Source: Flavobacterium sp. 5
Lineage (GTDB): Bacteria; Bacteroidota; Bacteroidia; Flavobacteriales; Flavobacteriaceae
DNA length: 64,000 nucleotides
Reading direction: 5' to 3'
NCBI RefSeq assembly: GCF_002813295.1
Contig: NZ_PHUE01000001.1
Span: 4,216,001-4,280,000, forward strand
The notes below the pieces were generated by a model, which saw only the letters and a program-made list of their open reading frames with translations, did no database searches and was not told where the DNA came from. The translations under genes were made by a program, and so were the position numbers. Within the stretch, counting starts at the first letter, position 1. Each line of letters starts with the position of its first letter. This document shows positions 25,744-35,450 of the stretch, piece after piece.

Positions 25744-26047
25744 CAATATCGTTTTGGATTTCTAAATAAGTTTTTACCCGACCAGACTTAATCCATTTCA
25801 TTAACTCATGTCTATAAAAATAAATACGTTTACCTTGTTTATTAACTGGGATTTCCCTTTTACACACTTTACTATAAATTGTTGATACCGATAGATCCAA
25901 AAGTTTTGATGCTTCTTGAATGTTTAGAACTTCTTCTTTATTTTCTTCTACATTGGAAATTCTTACAATAAGTTTTTCCAAATGCTCTAATTTATCATGA
26001 ATTTTGTTCATCATTATAGGTATTTGGTCAAAAGTAAATGGCTTCAT
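25724..26047 (-). CDS. Excisionase-like helix-turn-helix protein
   Basis: 107 residues. An N-terminal helix (about residues 8-35, a likely coiled coil) is followed by a MerR/excisionase-type HTH_17 domain at about 40-90: NIQEASKLLDLSVSTIYSKVCKREIPVNKQGKRIYFYRHEL. Such proteins are common on Bacteroidota integrative elements as Xis-like or mobilisation regulators. It stands alone between the oxidase cluster and the metal-resistance genes, near a possible integrase relic, and may mark the scar of an element. A second, divergent relative of the same type starts at 52223. Confidence 0.8.
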   Translation of the reverse strand: MKPFTFDQIPIMMNKIHDKLEHLEKLIVRISNVEENKEEVLNIQEASKLLDLSVSTIYSKVCKREIPVNKQGKRIYFYRHELMKWIKSGRVKTYLEIQNDIEKRSKI

Positions 26048-26386
26048 GGTGATCGGTTATTTAAATCTCATGTAAAAGTATTTATTACCGACTTTGAAGA
26101 TATAAGATGTCCTTAAAAAGGGGAGTTTGGCTTTTAATTTCTAATCATTATAGGTTATAGGACTATAAGAAATCTAATCCATTAAGGAGAAATGTTGGCT
26201 CTAATATTTGGTCTATTAGCCCCATCCGAATAAATTTGAACTATTGCATCGAAGATTTGTAAAAATTGAAAAATATTTCCAAGTAGTATTTGTTCTTATC
26301 TTTAGTTACTGTTAAGTTATCTTATTCAGTATTTTAAAATTTTTAATTTCAAAAGCATAAAATAAAAAAAAACTATTTTTACAGTC
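26048..26386. other. Intergenic region before the metal-resistance genes
   Basis: About 340 A+T-rich bases between divergent genes. Just before the TTG start at 26387 is TATTTTTACAGTC, and the same block precedes the paralogue start at 27024. This is a candidate shared promoter/operator element. Nothing else is recognisable. Confidence 0.4.
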
Positions 26387-26704
26387 TTGAAACTTACAAA
26401 CACCATATTGTCAATTATAATTCTGATTCTTTCCTGTATGCCTTGTGCAGATAAGGAACAAGATGTATCGTTTGAAAAAATGACTATAAACAATAGTTCA
26501 AAGCAACATCACAATAAAGATATTTGCTCCCCTTTATGTGTTTGTAGTTGCTGTGGATGTCAAGGTCACGTTCACAACACTATTTGTTCTTATAATATCT
26601 TTTCGGTTAAAACTATAATTGATAAAAATCTTCCTGAATACAAATCAATTATTACTTCCAATTTCTTCGGGAGTATTTGGCTGCCCCCACAAATTATTGC
26701 TTAA
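26387..26704 (+). CDS. Cys/His-rich small periplasmic protein (DUF6660-like), copy 1
   Basis: 105 residues from a TTG start, chosen because the paralogue at 27024 uses the same TTG in the same context and because it gives a signal peptide (KLTNTILSIIILILSCMPCA). The lipobox-like LSC and the MPC leave the processing site uncertain. The mature part has a metal-binding look: KQHHNKDICSPLCVCSCCGCQGH. The conserved end reads GSIWLPPQI. Proteins of this type (DUF6660-like) sit beside CusA/CzcA pumps in Bacteroidota. A role in periplasmic metal binding or delivery is inferred from composition and neighbours. Confidence 0.65.
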   Translation: MKLTNTILSIIILILSCMPCADKEQDVSFEKMTINNSSKQHHNKDICSPLCVCSCCGCQGHVHNTICSYNIFSVKTIIDKNLPEYKSIITSNFFGSIWLPPQIIA

Positions 26705-26796
26705 TTTTTTTGATGATTAAAAGAATACAATTCTACTTGATAGAGTTAGTTACAAAGTTTTCTTTATTTAAATTAATTACAGTTATAGATATAATA

Positions 26797-26964
26797 ATGG
26801 CAAAGCAAAAAACAAAAAGACCGAACAACCCTAAACCTAAATCCAAAAAGCCAATAACGGTTTACACTGTTATTCGTACTATAATGATAATACTACTTTT
26901 GTTGCTTTTGTTATTGGGAGTTGCTGCAAAATATTGGTACTACTACAATAAATATTACAAATAA
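26797..26964 (+). CDS. Small single-pass membrane protein
   Basis: 55 residues beginning MAKQKTKRPNNPKPKSKKP, a basic Pro/Lys-rich cytoplasmic head. One strongly hydrophobic segment (about residues 28-44, ten Ile/Leu in a row) and a Tyr-rich tail YWYYYNKYYK follow. The ATG at 26797 is preferred to an upstream in-frame ATG that would overlap the previous gene. No family recognised. Its place between the two Cys/His-rich paralogues suggests a link to the metal-efflux operon. Confidence 0.5.
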   Translation: MAKQKTKRPNNPKPKSKKPITVYTVIRTIMIILLLLLLLLGVAAKYWYYYNKYYK

Positions 26965-27023
26965 TTAATAATCATTATAAATAATTTATTAATTATAAAA
27001 ATAAAAATCATATTTTTACAGTC

Positions 27024-27341
27024 TTGAAATTTACAAACATCATATTGTCAATTATCATCGTAGTACTTTCCTGTATGCCTTGTGCAGACAAGGAACAAGG
27101 CGTTTCGTCTGTAAAAGTAACTATAACCAATAGCTCAAAACAGCACCACGAAAAAGACACCTGTTCTCCTTTGTGCATTTGTAACTGTTGTGGTTGCCAA
27201 GGTTTCGCCTACAATACAATATGCAATTACAATTTTGTTGCCATTAAAAACATAATTGACAAAAAACTGCCTGAATACAAATCAATTCTTACTTCCAATT
27301 TCTACGGAAGCATTTGGCAACCGCCACAAATTAATGCTTAA
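27024..27341 (+). CDS. Cys/His-rich small periplasmic protein (DUF6660-like), copy 2
   Basis: 105 residues, TTG start, a close paralogue of the protein at 26387: same length, signal peptide, cysteine/histidine block (KQHHEKDTCSPLCICNCCGCQG) and ending (GSIWQPPQI). The two share almost every residue in the metal-like block, suggesting a recent tandem duplication with the small membrane-protein gene between them. It is followed 149 bases later by the RND pump gene. Metal binding is inferred, not shown. Confidence 0.65.
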   Translation: MKFTNIILSIIIVVLSCMPCADKEQGVSSVKVTITNSSKQHHEKDTCSPLCICNCCGCQGFAYNTICNYNFVAIKNIIDKKLPEYKSILTSNFYGSIWQPPQINA

Positions 27342-27489
27342 TTTTTTTTGATTAATGTTTAAATGAATGGCTATTAATGACTTGTGCATTAATAACACTA
27401 TTAATTTTCATTAATCACTTTTACAGTATTTGATGCATTCAATTACTGTGAATTATAAATTAATTAATAAACATTAATCATTATAAATA

Positions 27490-30400
27490 GTGTTAAACAG
27501 AATCATTCATTTTAGTATAAATAATAAATTCATCATTGGTTTGATGACTTTATTCTTAATCATTTGGGGGGTTTGGAGTGCTTCCAAATTACCTATTGAT
27601 GCAGTACCGGATATTACAAACAATCAGGTACAAATTATTACGCTTTGCCCCACTTTGGCAGGGCAGGAAGTGGAACAATTGGTAACTTTCCCAATAGAAC
27701 AAAGTATTGCAAATCTTCCCGATTTAGAAGAAACCCGAAGTATTTCACGCTTTGGTTTATCAGTAATCACAGTCGTTTTTGATGATGATGTCAATATTTA
27801 TTTTGCACGACAACTTATTAGTGAACGCCTCAAAGAAGCGATTAGTCAAATACCACAAGGAATAGGAACACCCGAATTAGGTCCCGTTAGTACAGGACTT
27901 GGCGAAGTGTACCAATATATTTTACATCCAAAAAAAGGAAGTGAAAATAAATATTCTGCAATGGATTTGCGATCTATGCAAGATTGGATAGTAGCAAGAC
28001 AACTCAACGGAACTCCCGGAATTGCTGAAATAAATAGTTTTGGTGGTAAATTAAAGCAATATGAAGTTGGCGTGAACCCAAATCGCTTAAAAGCAATGGG
28101 AGTAACAATTCCTGATATTTTTAATGCTTTAGAAAAAAACAATCAAAATACAGGCGGTGCTTACATTGACAAAAAACCAAGTGCTTATTTTATTCGTGGT
28201 GTTGGTCTGGTTACTTCTTTAGAAGACGTAAGAAATATTGTTGTGAAGAGCAACCCAAATAGTGTTCCTATTTTTATTAAAGACGTTGCTGATGTCAAGT
28301 TTGGAAGTGCAGTGCGTTATGGAGCAATGACTTATAACGGGAAAGTAGATGCAGTTGGTGGTATTGTAATGATGCTAAAAGGTGCAAACAGTAATGAAGT
28401 CGTACAAAGGATAAAAGACAAAATGATTGTCATACAAAAATCATTACCAGATGATGTTGTAGTTGAACCATTTATTGACCGAAGCACCTTTGTTAACCGT
28501 GCCATTTCTACCGTTGAAAAAAATCTGATTGAAGGTGCATTAATTGTAATTTTTGTATTGGTTTTATTTCTAGGAAATCTTCGTGCGGGACTTATCGTAG
28601 CGTCTGCTATACCTCTTTCTATGTTGTTTGCTTTGGGATTGATGAAAGTTTTTGGAGTAAGTGCAAATCTGATGAGTTTAGGAGCCATAGATTTTGGTCT
28701 AATTGTAGATGGTGCCGTAATTATCGTAGAAGCTTCCCTCTATTTTTTAGAACACAATAAAACTAAGGTGAAACTGACACAACCACAAATGGATCACGCT
28801 GTAGAATATAGTGCTAAAAAAATGATGAGCAGTGCAGCTTTTGGCCAAATCATTATTATGATCGTTTATTTCCCAATTCTATCTTTGGTGGGAATTGAAG
28901 GAAAAATGTTTGGGCCAATGGCTAAAACAGTTTCGTTTGCCATTATTGGAGCAATGATACTTTCATTGACCTATATTCCTATGATGAGTGCCCTGTTTTT
29001 ACCTAAGCTTATCAGTCATAAAAAGACATTTTCTGATAAGATGATGGACTTTTTGTATAAAAAATACGAGCCTCTTTTGGTAAAGGTTATTGAGATAAAA
29101 TACAAAATAGTTGGAATTACTGTTGCATTGCTTTTAGTTACCTTTTTTATTTTTAGCAAAATGGGTGGAGAGTTTATCCCAAATTTAGCGGAAGGAGATT
29201 ATGCGTTTGAATTTAAAATGCCTCTCGAAACTTCTTTATCCCAAAGTATTGAAACCTCAATGCAAGGCGCAAGAATTGTAAAACAATTTGACGAAGTAAA
29301 AATTGTAGTGGGAAAAACTGGAGCAGGCGAAGTGCCTACTGATCCTATGCCTCCTGGAGCAACCGATTTAATGATTATTCTGAAACCGCAAGACGAATGG
29401 AAATCAGGTAGAACTTATGATGAACTAGGTGATGCAATAGAAGAAAAATTAAGTGTGATACCCGGTGTTTTTATCGAAAAAAGTCAACCGATTCAAATGC
29501 GTTTCAATGAATTAATGACTGGAATCAAACAAGATGTCGCTATAAAAATATTTGGAGAAAACTTGGACAGCCTTTCCGTATATGCAAAAAAAGTCGAAAA
29601 TGTGATTGTAAATGTAAAAGGGGTTTCATCTCCTCAAGTAGAACAAGTAGATGGTTTGCCACAAATCAATATAGAATATGACCGTTTGCGAATTGCTAAT
29701 TATGGTCTAAATGTAGAAGACATAAATAGTATTGTAAGTACTGCTTTTGCAGGAAAAGCTGCAGGTGTAGTTTACGAAAACGAGCGAAAATTTGATTTAG
29801 TGGTGCGGTTGGACAGTACATCAAGAAGAAGTATTGAGGACGTGAATAATTTATTGATACCGACACCTTCAGGAAATCAAATACCATTATCACAAGTGGC
29901 AAAAGTTGATTTTAAATTAGGCCCTGCGCAAATTAGTAGAGAAGCTGGAAAACGTAGAATCGTTATTGGTTTCAATATACAGGATAGAGATGTACAAAGT
30001 GTTGTAAAAGAAATTCAAGACAAATTAGCAACAAAAGTAAAATTACCATCTGGTTATTATTTTACTTATGGAGGAACATTTGAGAACTTACAAAAAGCGT
30101 CTAATCGATTGATGATTGCAGTTCCTATTTCCCTATTATTGATTTTTATGCTTTTGTACTTTACATTCAATTCTATGAAACAAGCCAGTTTAATATTTTC
30201 TGCAATTCCAATGAGTGCAATTGGAGGAGTATTCGCATTAATCCTTCGCGGAATGCCTTTTAGTATTTCAGCAGGAATAGGTTTTATTGCATTGTTTGGA
30301 GTAGCTGTATTGAATGGAATTGTACTTATAGGTACATTCAACCAACTCGAAAAAGAGGGCTGGGATGACGTTATCAAACGCGTTATTGAAGGAACAAAAA

Positions 30401-31800
30401 TCAGACTGCGCCCCGTTTTAATGACGGCTACCGTTGCCTCATTAGGTTTCTTACCAATGGCAATGTCACACAGTGCAGGTGCCGAGGTGCAAAAACCATT
30501 AGCAACTGTAGTAATTGGCGGACTGCTCTCAGCAACATTTTTGACTTTATTTGTGTTGCCTTTACTATATATCATATTCAATACAAAAATTAAAATAAAA
30601 GGAAAATCGATAACAACCATTTTAGTTGTCGGACTGTTTCTTTCATTCAGCAATGGTCAGGCACAATCACGCAAATCTATCGATGAAGTCTTGAATTTGG
30701 GTCTAAAGGATAATTTGCAATACAATATCAATCAGTCACAAATAACAAAAAACCAGCTTTTGATAAAAGGAAATAAGGAGTTTCCTAAAACTGGCATATT
30801 TGTCGAGAACGAAGATCTTCGCCCTTCGGATAAAACCGGTATTTGGAAAATTGGTTTACAACAAGCTTTCTATATGCCGCAAGTAAACCAAGCCAAGAAG
30901 AATTACTATAGTGAGCAAACCAAGTACTACGAGGTTAACAAAGAAGTAATCAATACAGAGCTGAAAAAAAACATCCGTTCTGTTTATTACCAATTATGGT
31001 ATTTGCAAGACAAGGCAGCTTTATATCAGCAATTAGACACTATTTATGCAGGCTTACTAAAAACGACCACCATAAAAGTAAAAACTGGAGAAAGCGCTGG
31101 TATTGAGAAAATTTCAGCAAACGTGAAGTTGAAAGAAATTGAAACAAACATCACGCAGCTTCAAAAAGAAATGGTAGTGCAACAGCAAGTACTAATGCAA
31201 TTATTAAATAGCTCAGAAGCCATTTTGCCTCTTTCAAAATCTTTAGAAAAGTTGGAATATGGTTTGCAGAATTCAACCGAAAATCATCCAAGTCTTCTGT
31301 TATTGCAACAAAACATAGCGATTGCCAATAGTGAAATTGCTATTCAAAAAAGCAATAATTTACCTGAATTTTCCGGTCGTATTTTTTCACAGAAATTATA
31401 TGGTGTAGATGACCCGTATAGTGGTTTTTCATTTTCAACATTATTCCCAATATTCGGAAGCGGTGCCAATCATAATAAAATAAAAGCCGCCAGAACCGAA
31501 AAGGAAGTACAAGAACAACAACTGCAATACAAAACGCAAATACTTAAATCTGACCTGACTCAACGTCAAACCGAAGTGGAAAAAAGCTTATCTGGTTTGC
31601 AATTTTATGAAACTTTGGGTTTGCAGCAAGCTGATGAAATTATCAAAGCCGCTAACCAATCCTACCGAGCTGGAGAAACAAGTTATGCTGATTTCTCATT
31701 GTATTTGAGTCAAGCCATCGAAATAAGGAAAAATTATTTAGACAATCTAAATGCCTACAACCACGCCATAATTGAATTCAATTATTTCACAAATAAATAA
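27490..31800 (+). CDS. CusA/CzcA heavy-metal RND pump fused to a CzcC-like outer membrane factor
   Basis: 1436 residues from a GTG start. Residues 1 to about 1035 are a full HME-RND proton-driven pump: VWSASKLPIDAVPDITNNQV near the start, TM4 motif DFGLIVDGAV with D401 and D407 (proton relay), and 12 TM segments. Residues about 1060-1436 are an outer-membrane efflux (TolC/CzcC) domain. Between them lies an internal signal-peptide-like segment, KSITTILVVGLFLSFSNGQA (1039-1058), with a GxA cleavage pattern. Fusions of this type are known in Bacteroidota. Signal peptidase could split the product so each half reaches its own membrane. The adaptor gene follows at once. Likely substrates are Cu+/Ag+ or Zn2+/Co2+/Cd2+; which is not certain. 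Confidence 0.9.
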   Translation: MLNRIIHFSINNKFIIGLMTLFLIIWGVWSASKLPIDAVPDITNNQVQIITLCPTLAGQEVEQLVTFPIEQSIANLPDLEETRSISRFGLSVITVVFDDDVNIYFARQLISERLKEAISQIPQGIGTPELGPVSTGLGEVYQYILHPKKGSENKYSAMDLRSMQDWIVARQLNGTPGIAEINSFGGKLKQYEVGVNPNRLKAMGVTIPDIFNALEKNNQNTGGAYIDKKPSAYFIRGVGLVTSLEDVRNIVVKSNPNSVPIFIKDVADVKFGSAVRYGAMTYNGKVDAVGGIVMMLKGANSNEVVQRIKDKMIVIQKSLPDDVVVEPFIDRSTFVNRAISTVEKNLIEGALIVIFVLVLFLGNLRAGLIVASAIPLSMLFALGLMKVFGVSANLMSLGAIDFGLIVDGAVIIVEASLYFLEHNKTKVKLTQPQMDHAVEYSAKKMMSSAAFGQIIIMIVYFPILSLVGIEGKMFGPMAKTVSFAIIGAMILSLTYIPMMSALFLPKLISHKKTFSDKMMDFLYKKYEPLLVKVIEIKYKIVGITVALLLVTFFIFSKMGGEFIPNLAEGDYAFEFKMPLETSLSQSIETSMQGARIVKQFDEVKIVVGKTGAGEVPTDPMPPGATDLMIILKPQDEWKSGRTYDELGDAIEEKLSVIPGVFIEKSQPIQMRFNELMTGIKQDVAIKIFGENLDSLSVYAKKVENVIVNVKGVSSPQVEQVDGLPQINIEYDRLRIANYGLNVEDINSIVSTAFAGKAAGVVYENERKFDLVVRLDSTSRRSIEDVNNLLIPTPSGNQIPLSQVAKVDFKLGPAQISREAGKRRIVIGFNIQDRDVQSVVKEIQDKLATKVKLPSGYYFTYGGTFENLQKASNRLMIAVPISLLLIFMLLYFTFNSMKQASLIFSAIPMSAIGGVFALILRGMPFSISAGIGFIALFGVAVLNGIVLIGTFNQLEKEGWDDVIKRVIEGTKIRLRPVLMTATVASLGFLPMAMSHSAGAEVQKPLATVVIGGLLSATFLTLFVLPLLYIIFNTKIKIKGKSITTILVVGLFLSFSNGQAQSRKSIDEVLNLGLKDNLQYNINQSQITKNQLLIKGNKEFPKTGIFVENEDLRPSDKTGIWKIGLQQAFYMPQVNQAKKNYYSEQTKYYEVNKEVINTELKKNIRSVYYQLWYLQDKAALYQQLDTIYAGLLKTTTIKVKTGESAGIEKISANVKLKEIETNITQLQKEMVVQQQVLMQLLNSSEAILPLSKSLEKLEYGLQNSTENHPSLLLLQQNIAIANSEIAIQKSNNLPEFSGRIFSQKLYGVDDPYSGFSFSTLFPIFGSGANHNKIKAARTEKEVQEQQLQYKTQILKSDLTQRQTEVEKSLSGLQFYETLGLQQADEIIKAANQSYRAGETSYADFSLYLSQAIEIRKNYLDNLNAYNHAIIEFNYFTNK

Positions 31801-31810
31801 ATTAAAAAAA

Positions 31811-33043
31811 ATGAAATCTTTAAAATTATATAAGAATCCCCTTTTGTTGTTTGCCTCTTGTCTTTTGCTTGTTTCTTGCGGTAAGACCGAAACTAAGCCA
31901 GAAGAAGAACAAAAAGCAACAACAGAAGAAGCAGCTCCTACAATCGCGTCACTCACAGCCGAGCAAATAAAAACGGTAGACATACAATTCGGGACTATAG
32001 AACAAAAACAATTAACGGCAACACTCAGAGCCAACGGCGCATTGCGAGTGCCTAACAATAACAAAGCCAATGCCACTTCAATGTACGGGGGTGTTATAAA
32101 AACCATTAATGTACAGTTAGGTGATTTTGTAAAAAAAGGTCAAGTAATTGCTACAATAGCTAATCCACAATTTATACAATTGCAGGAAGAATATTTGAGT
32201 ACTTCCAGTAAAATAATCTTTGCCGAACAAGAATTAGCAAGACAGAAAGAACTCAATGCAGGGAATGCGGGGGCATTAAAAAACTATCAAAATGCCGATG
32301 CAGAACTAAAATCAATTAGAACTCGCCGCGCTTCTTTGCAACAGCAAATTCAGTTAATGGGTATTAATCCAAATAGTTTAAACAATAGTAATTTGCGTTC
32401 TGCATTGTCAGTGACCAGTCCAATAACTGGCACCATAAGCAATGTGTTTTCCAAAATTGGAAGTTATGTTGATGTGTCTTCACCAGTTGCCGAAATTGTA
32501 GACAATTCACAACTGCATTTGGATTTGAATATTTTTGAAAAAGATTTGCCTATGCTAAAGGTGGGGCAAATTATACATTTTAGAATTACGAATAACTCAG
32601 GACAAGATTACAATGCCAAAGTGTATTCAATAGGTGCAGCCTTTGAGAATGACAGTAAAAGTATTCCTGTGCACGCTACCGTTCAAGGTAATAAAACGGG
32701 ACTAATAGACGGAATGAATATAACTGCAATTGTAAGTTTAAATAATGTTACTACTGACGCAGTCCCTACTGATGCCATTGTAAGTGCAGATGGAAAGGAA
32801 TATATTTTCGTTGTAACCGATAAAAAAGCGGAAGAAGAACCACAAGAAGAAGAAAACAAATCCGAAGAACCAAAAAGCAAGGAACCAACAACAAATTTTG
32901 AAAAAATTGAAGTAGCAATAGGCGTTTCTAATATGGGTTATACCGCTATAACATTGGTAAAAGAGGTTCCTGCAAATGCAAAAATTGTAACAAAAGGTGC
33001 ATTTTTTGTAAATGCAAAATTAACCAACAAGGGAGAAGAATAA
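31811..33043 (+). CDS. CusB/CzcB-type periplasmic adaptor lipoprotein
   Basis: 410 residues from the ATG at 31811, chosen because it yields a lipoprotein signal with lipobox LLVSC (C23); an earlier in-frame start would overlap the pump gene. The lipoyl/barrel-sandwich halves (NATSMYGGVIKTINVQLGDFVKKGQVIATIAN and TSPITGTISNVFSKIGSYVD) flank a helical hairpin, and beta-barrel domains follow. An acidic insertion of repeated EE/KSEEP residues lies at about 345-375. It should connect the RND pump to the outer-membrane factor. The start is 10 bases after the pump stop. Confidence 0.88.
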   Translation: MKSLKLYKNPLLLFASCLLLVSCGKTETKPEEEQKATTEEAAPTIASLTAEQIKTVDIQFGTIEQKQLTATLRANGALRVPNNNKANATSMYGGVIKTINVQLGDFVKKGQVIATIANPQFIQLQEEYLSTSSKIIFAEQELARQKELNAGNAGALKNYQNADAELKSIRTRRASLQQQIQLMGINPNSLNNSNLRSALSVTSPITGTISNVFSKIGSYVDVSSPVAEIVDNSQLHLDLNIFEKDLPMLKVGQIIHFRITNNSGQDYNAKVYSIGAAFENDSKSIPVHATVQGNKTGLIDGMNITAIVSLNNVTTDAVPTDAIVSADGKEYIFVVTDKKAEEEPQEEENKSEEPKSKEPTTNFEKIEVAIGVSNMGYTAITLVKEVPANAKIVTKGAFFVNAKLTNKGEE

Positions 33044-33052
33044 AGAGTAATC

Positions 33053-33121
33053 AACCCATTGGTGTAATTATTATAAATAGCAGTTCACTAAAATTTTAAA
33101 AACTAATTACCCTAATGGGTT
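33053..33121. repeat. Imperfect inverted repeat before the P-type ATPase gene
   Basis: AACCCATTGGTGTAATT (33053-33069) and AATTACCCTAATGGGTT (33105-33121) are inverted repeats matching at 15 of 17 positions, separated by 35 bases. They fill most of the gap between adaptor and ATPase genes. No T tract follows, so it is not a typical terminator. It could be an mRNA stabiliser, an operator or a small repeat element. Confidence 0.6.
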
Positions 33122-33135
33122 AATAAATCTAAAAA

Positions 33136-35163
33136 ATGAAACACCAACACAAATACGATGCAAACGGCAAACAGCTTTGTTGCACATTGGAAGAAAAAAT
33201 AAATCACAAAACCGACAAACAAACTGGCTGTTGTACAACTCACAATGAACCTGAAAATCATTCGGACGATGATGGACACGACCATGATCATTCAACCGAA
33301 GGAAAGTCTACTTTTCAATTGTTCTTGCCAGCAATAATAAGTTTTGCGTTATTACTCATTGCTATTGGTTTTGACAACTATTTTCCTCAATCGTGGTTCA
33401 CAGGATGGGTGCGTATTGCTTGGTATGGAGTAGCTTATGTACCTGTGGGTTTTCCTGTAATAAAAGAAGCTTTTGAAAGCATTCGTAATGGCGAAATATT
33501 TTCGGAATTTTTATTAATGGTAATTGCAACTATTGGAGCATTTGCCATTGGTGAATATCCCGAAGGTGTTGCTGTTATGTTATTTTATGCTGTTGGCGAA
33601 GTATTTCAAACATTAGCTGTTCAAAGAGCAAAAAGTAACATCAAATTATTATTGGATCAAAGACCTGATACCGCTACAGTAATCAAAGATGGAAATACTA
33701 TTGATAAAAAAGCATCTGAAATTACTATCGGCGAAATCATCCAATTAAAACCTGGAGAAAAATTAGCTCTCGACGGAAAATTACTTTCTGACAATGCTTC
33801 CTTAAATACATCTGCTTTAACGGGTGAAAGTAAACCCGATACGAAACAAAAAGGAGAAACTGTTCTTGCCGGAATGATTAATCTAAATACTGTTGTTCAG
33901 GTGGAAGTTACAACTGCCTATTCTGATAGTAAACTCTCAAAAATCTTGGAAATGGTTCAGGATGCAACAGCGAAAAAAGCACCAACAGAACTATTCATCC
34001 GAAAGTTTGCTAAAATTTATACGCCTATAGTTGTTTTTTTAGCAATTGCAATTTGTGTGTTACCTATGCTTTTTGTCGATAATTATGTGTTTAGAGAGTG
34101 GTTATACAGAGCATTAGTTTTCTTGGTTATTTCTTGTCCTTGTGCGTTAGTAATTTCGATTCCTTTAGGATATTTTGGTGGAATTGGTTCCGCTAGTAAA
34201 AACGGAATCTTATTCAAAGGTTCTACTTTTCTCGATATAATGGCATCAATCCAAGTAGTGGTAATGGATAAAACAGGAACGTTGACCAAAGGTGTTTTCA
34301 AAGTTCAAAAAGTTGTAGCCGTTGATATTCCCGAAGCCGATTTAGTAAAATATACATCGGCACTCGAAACCAAATCTACTCATCCTGTTGGAACTGCTAT
34401 TATTGAATATGCAAAAGGCGCTGAAAAAAGTGTAGTCGTTACCGATGTCGAAGAAATTGCAGGACACGGACTAAAAGGCAGAGTAGATGGAAACGAAATC
34501 TTGGCAGGAAACGTAAAATTGATGAAGAAATTCAACATCAGTTACGATGCTGAAATTGACAATACGCCATTTACAATAATCGTTATTGCTATCAATCAAA
34601 AATATGCAGGATACTTTCTAATTGCTGATGAAATCAAAGAAGATGCCAAACAAGCAATCCAAAGTTTGCATAAAATAAATGTAAAAACAGTAATGCTTTC
34701 AGGCGATAAACAAGCTGTTGTTGATGCTGTGGCAAAAGAGTTAAATATAGATCAGGCTTATGGTGATTTATTGCCTGAAAACAAAGTCGAAAAAGTCGAG
34801 GAATTAAAATCTCAAAACTTAAAAATTGCCTTTGTTGGCGATGGCGTAAATGATGCGCCAGTAGTTGCCCTTGCTGATGCAGGGATTGCAATGGGCGGTT
34901 TAGGCAGTGATGCAACAATTGAAACTGCAGATATTGTCATTCAAAATGACCAGCCTTATAAAATATTTACAGCGATAAACATCGGTAAAAAAACCAAGCA
35001 GATTGTTTATCAAAACATTGGTTTGGCTTTTGCGGTAAAAGCAATTGTTCTTGTTCTTGGAGCTGGTGGTTTGGCAACAATGTGGGAAGCCGTTTTTGCA
35101 GATGTAGGTGTAGCATTGCTTGCCATTTTAAACGCAGTTAGAATACAACGAATGAAGTTTTAA
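33136..35163 (+). CDS. CPx-type heavy-metal P1B ATPase (ZntA/CadA-like)
   Basis: 675 residues. The N-terminus is a short His/Cys-rich metal-binding tail (HKYDANGKQLCC, GCCTTH, DDDGHDHDH) in place of a folded HMA domain. Core motifs are the TGES phosphatase loop, SCPCALVIS with C334-P-C336 in the membrane, D378KTGTLT phosphorylation site, the STHPVG HP-locus, and MLSGDK with GDGVNDAPV. Six to eight TM segments fit the family. The CPC plus His-rich head points to Zn2+/Cd2+/Pb2+ export. It ends the metal-efflux run. Confidence 0.9.
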   Translation: MKHQHKYDANGKQLCCTLEEKINHKTDKQTGCCTTHNEPENHSDDDGHDHDHSTEGKSTFQLFLPAIISFALLLIAIGFDNYFPQSWFTGWVRIAWYGVAYVPVGFPVIKEAFESIRNGEIFSEFLLMVIATIGAFAIGEYPEGVAVMLFYAVGEVFQTLAVQRAKSNIKLLLDQRPDTATVIKDGNTIDKKASEITIGEIIQLKPGEKLALDGKLLSDNASLNTSALTGESKPDTKQKGETVLAGMINLNTVVQVEVTTAYSDSKLSKILEMVQDATAKKAPTELFIRKFAKIYTPIVVFLAIAICVLPMLFVDNYVFREWLYRALVFLVISCPCALVISIPLGYFGGIGSASKNGILFKGSTFLDIMASIQVVVMDKTGTLTKGVFKVQKVVAVDIPEADLVKYTSALETKSTHPVGTAIIEYAKGAEKSVVVTDVEEIAGHGLKGRVDGNEILAGNVKLMKKFNISYDAEIDNTPFTIIVIAINQKYAGYFLIADEIKEDAKQAIQSLHKINVKTVMLSGDKQAVVDAVAKELNIDQAYGDLLPENKVEKVEELKSQNLKIAFVGDGVNDAPVVALADAGIAMGGLGSDATIETADIVIQNDQPYKIFTAINIGKKTKQIVYQNIGLAFAVKAIVLVLGAGGLATMWEAVFADVGVALLAILNAVRIQRMKF

Positions 35164-35334
35164 AAATTCGATTAAAATAATGCTCTTTTCAACGAGAAGC
35201 ATTCAATATTTCAAGAAAAGAACAAATCGAATAAAAAATAAAAGGATTCAAACTATAATTAATAAAAAATCAGATATAACGGTTCAAAAACTTACAAATT
35301 GAGTTGATCTATAATAGCATTCATATAAATACTT

Positions 35335-35373
35335 TTTCCTGCTCAAATAAATCTATTTAAGCAGGAAATTTTT
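35335..35373 (+). terminator. Terminator between the metal ATPase and DUF3943 genes
   Basis: TTTCCTGCTCAAATA (35335-35349) pairs with TATTTAAGCAGGAAA (35354-35368) with one mismatch and is followed by T5. It lies 172 bases after the ATPase stop; the DNA in between has no gene. Confidence 0.75.
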
Positions 35374-35450
35374 ATATGCTATTTGAAAGACGTCAAATCT
35401 GAGATATACACCTGATAACAATATTAAATAAAATATTTTTAACATTACCA

